Source: Novosphingobium percolationis
GTDB lineage: Bacteria > Pseudomonadota > Alphaproteobacteria > Sphingomonadales > Sphingomonadaceae
Direction: 5' to 3'
Assembly (NCBI RefSeq): GCF_020179425.1
Contig: NZ_JAILYM010000001.1
Span: forward strand, 310,001 to 374,000
DNA: 64,000 nucleotides
A program made the position numbers and the translations under genes. A model generated the notes under the pieces. That model was not told the DNA's origin and did not search any database. It saw only the letters and a program-made list of their open reading frames with translations. Below, one piece after another: positions 63,875 to 64,000 of the stretch; position 1 is the stretch's first letter; every line of letters begins with the position of its first letter.

Positions 63875-64000
63875 TTAGCGGTTGCCCGGCACCATCGCCA
63901 GCACAACATCGCGCCCGTTGCGCCGTGTCTCGAACGCCACCCCGGCGATGTGCAGCACGATCAGCAGATAGAGCAGGTTCACCGCCGACTCGTGCACTTC
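63875..64000 (-). CDS. Cytochrome b561-family protein, C-terminal fragment (truncated by window edge)
   Basis: The last 41 codons run off the window. Visible residues EVHESAVNLLYLLIVLHIAG and VAFETRRNGRDVVLAMVPG correspond to the last helix and tail of bacterial cytochrome b561 (a two-heme membrane protein that passes electrons from quinone). The histidine in VLHIAG is a probable heme ligand. The 5' part lies beyond position 64000. Confidence 0.7.
   Translation of the reverse strand, partial: EVHESAVNLLYLLIVLHIAGVAFETRRNGRDVVLAMVPGNR

Noticed and set aside
1..64000. CRISPR arrays, IS elements, integrases, intact tRNA or rRNA genes
   Set aside because: No regularly spaced repeats, transposase or integrase motifs, complete cloverleaf or rRNA segments were found by reading both strands.

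Overview
The window is high-GC DNA of an alphaproteobacterium, most probably a sphingomonad such as Novosphingobium. The evidence is three large TonB-dependent receptors embedded in catabolic clusters, a tryptophan-halogenase/2OG-oxygenase pair in a sugar locus, GGAG-type ribosome sites, many 1-8 bp gene overlaps, and an abundance of SDR, Rieske, amidohydrolase and VOC enzymes. I see no rRNA, intact tRNA, IS element, integrase or CRISPR array. The only housekeeping-like gene is HU. Assignments rest on motifs read by eye; no database search was run.

Layout. 1-3.6 kb: the 3' part of a phosphocholine-type phospholipase C, a ketosteroid-dehydrogenase-like flavoprotein, a small conserved protein and HU. 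3.8-17.7 kb: a sucrose/raffinose-type sugar regulon with a ROK sugar kinase, GH32 sucrase, TPR/2OG-Fe oxygenase, flavin-dependent halogenase, TonB receptor, LacI regulator, GH68, GH36 alpha-galactosidase and a sucrose-type transporter. Copies of a GCAA(A/T)CG-type LacI operator lie before the kinase, the receptor and the transporter. 17.7-19.9 kb: a second LacI regulator, divergent from a secreted sugar-isomerase-like TIM-barrel protein.

19.9-34 kb: a TetR-MFS-SDR unit, then two divergent catabolic operons. The minus operon encodes a FAH-family hydrolase and a cupin; an SDR and a HbpS-like protein follow. The plus operon encodes a HisD-like dehydrogenase, an SDR, a Ser-hydrolase resembling C-C hydrolases, a VOC protein, DoxX and an ABM monooxygenase. 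It meets a VOC / tail-anchored protein / phytoene-desaturase-like / SDR operon head-on at a perfect inverted repeat that contains both stop codons.

34-52.7 kb: HxlR and LysR regulators, an epimerase-like SDR, TonB receptor 2, an FAD hydroxylase, a GntR regulator with a 28-bp palindrome, and a D-aminoacylase-like amidohydrolase. These are followed by two Rieske oxygenases, each with an NTF2-like partner, a TetR regulator, TonB receptor 3, an SDR and a second amidohydrolase operon. This looks like an uptake-and-degradation locus for an unidentified, probably cyclic and amide- or hydantoin-like, compound.

52.8-64 kb: a FUSC-DUF1656-HlyD-NodT efflux operon divergent from a LysR gene, an NTF2-FAD monooxygenase with a GMC oxidoreductase, a LysR gene with a small secreted protein, a membrane-anchored LuxR-type regulator, and the 3' end of a cytochrome b561 gene.
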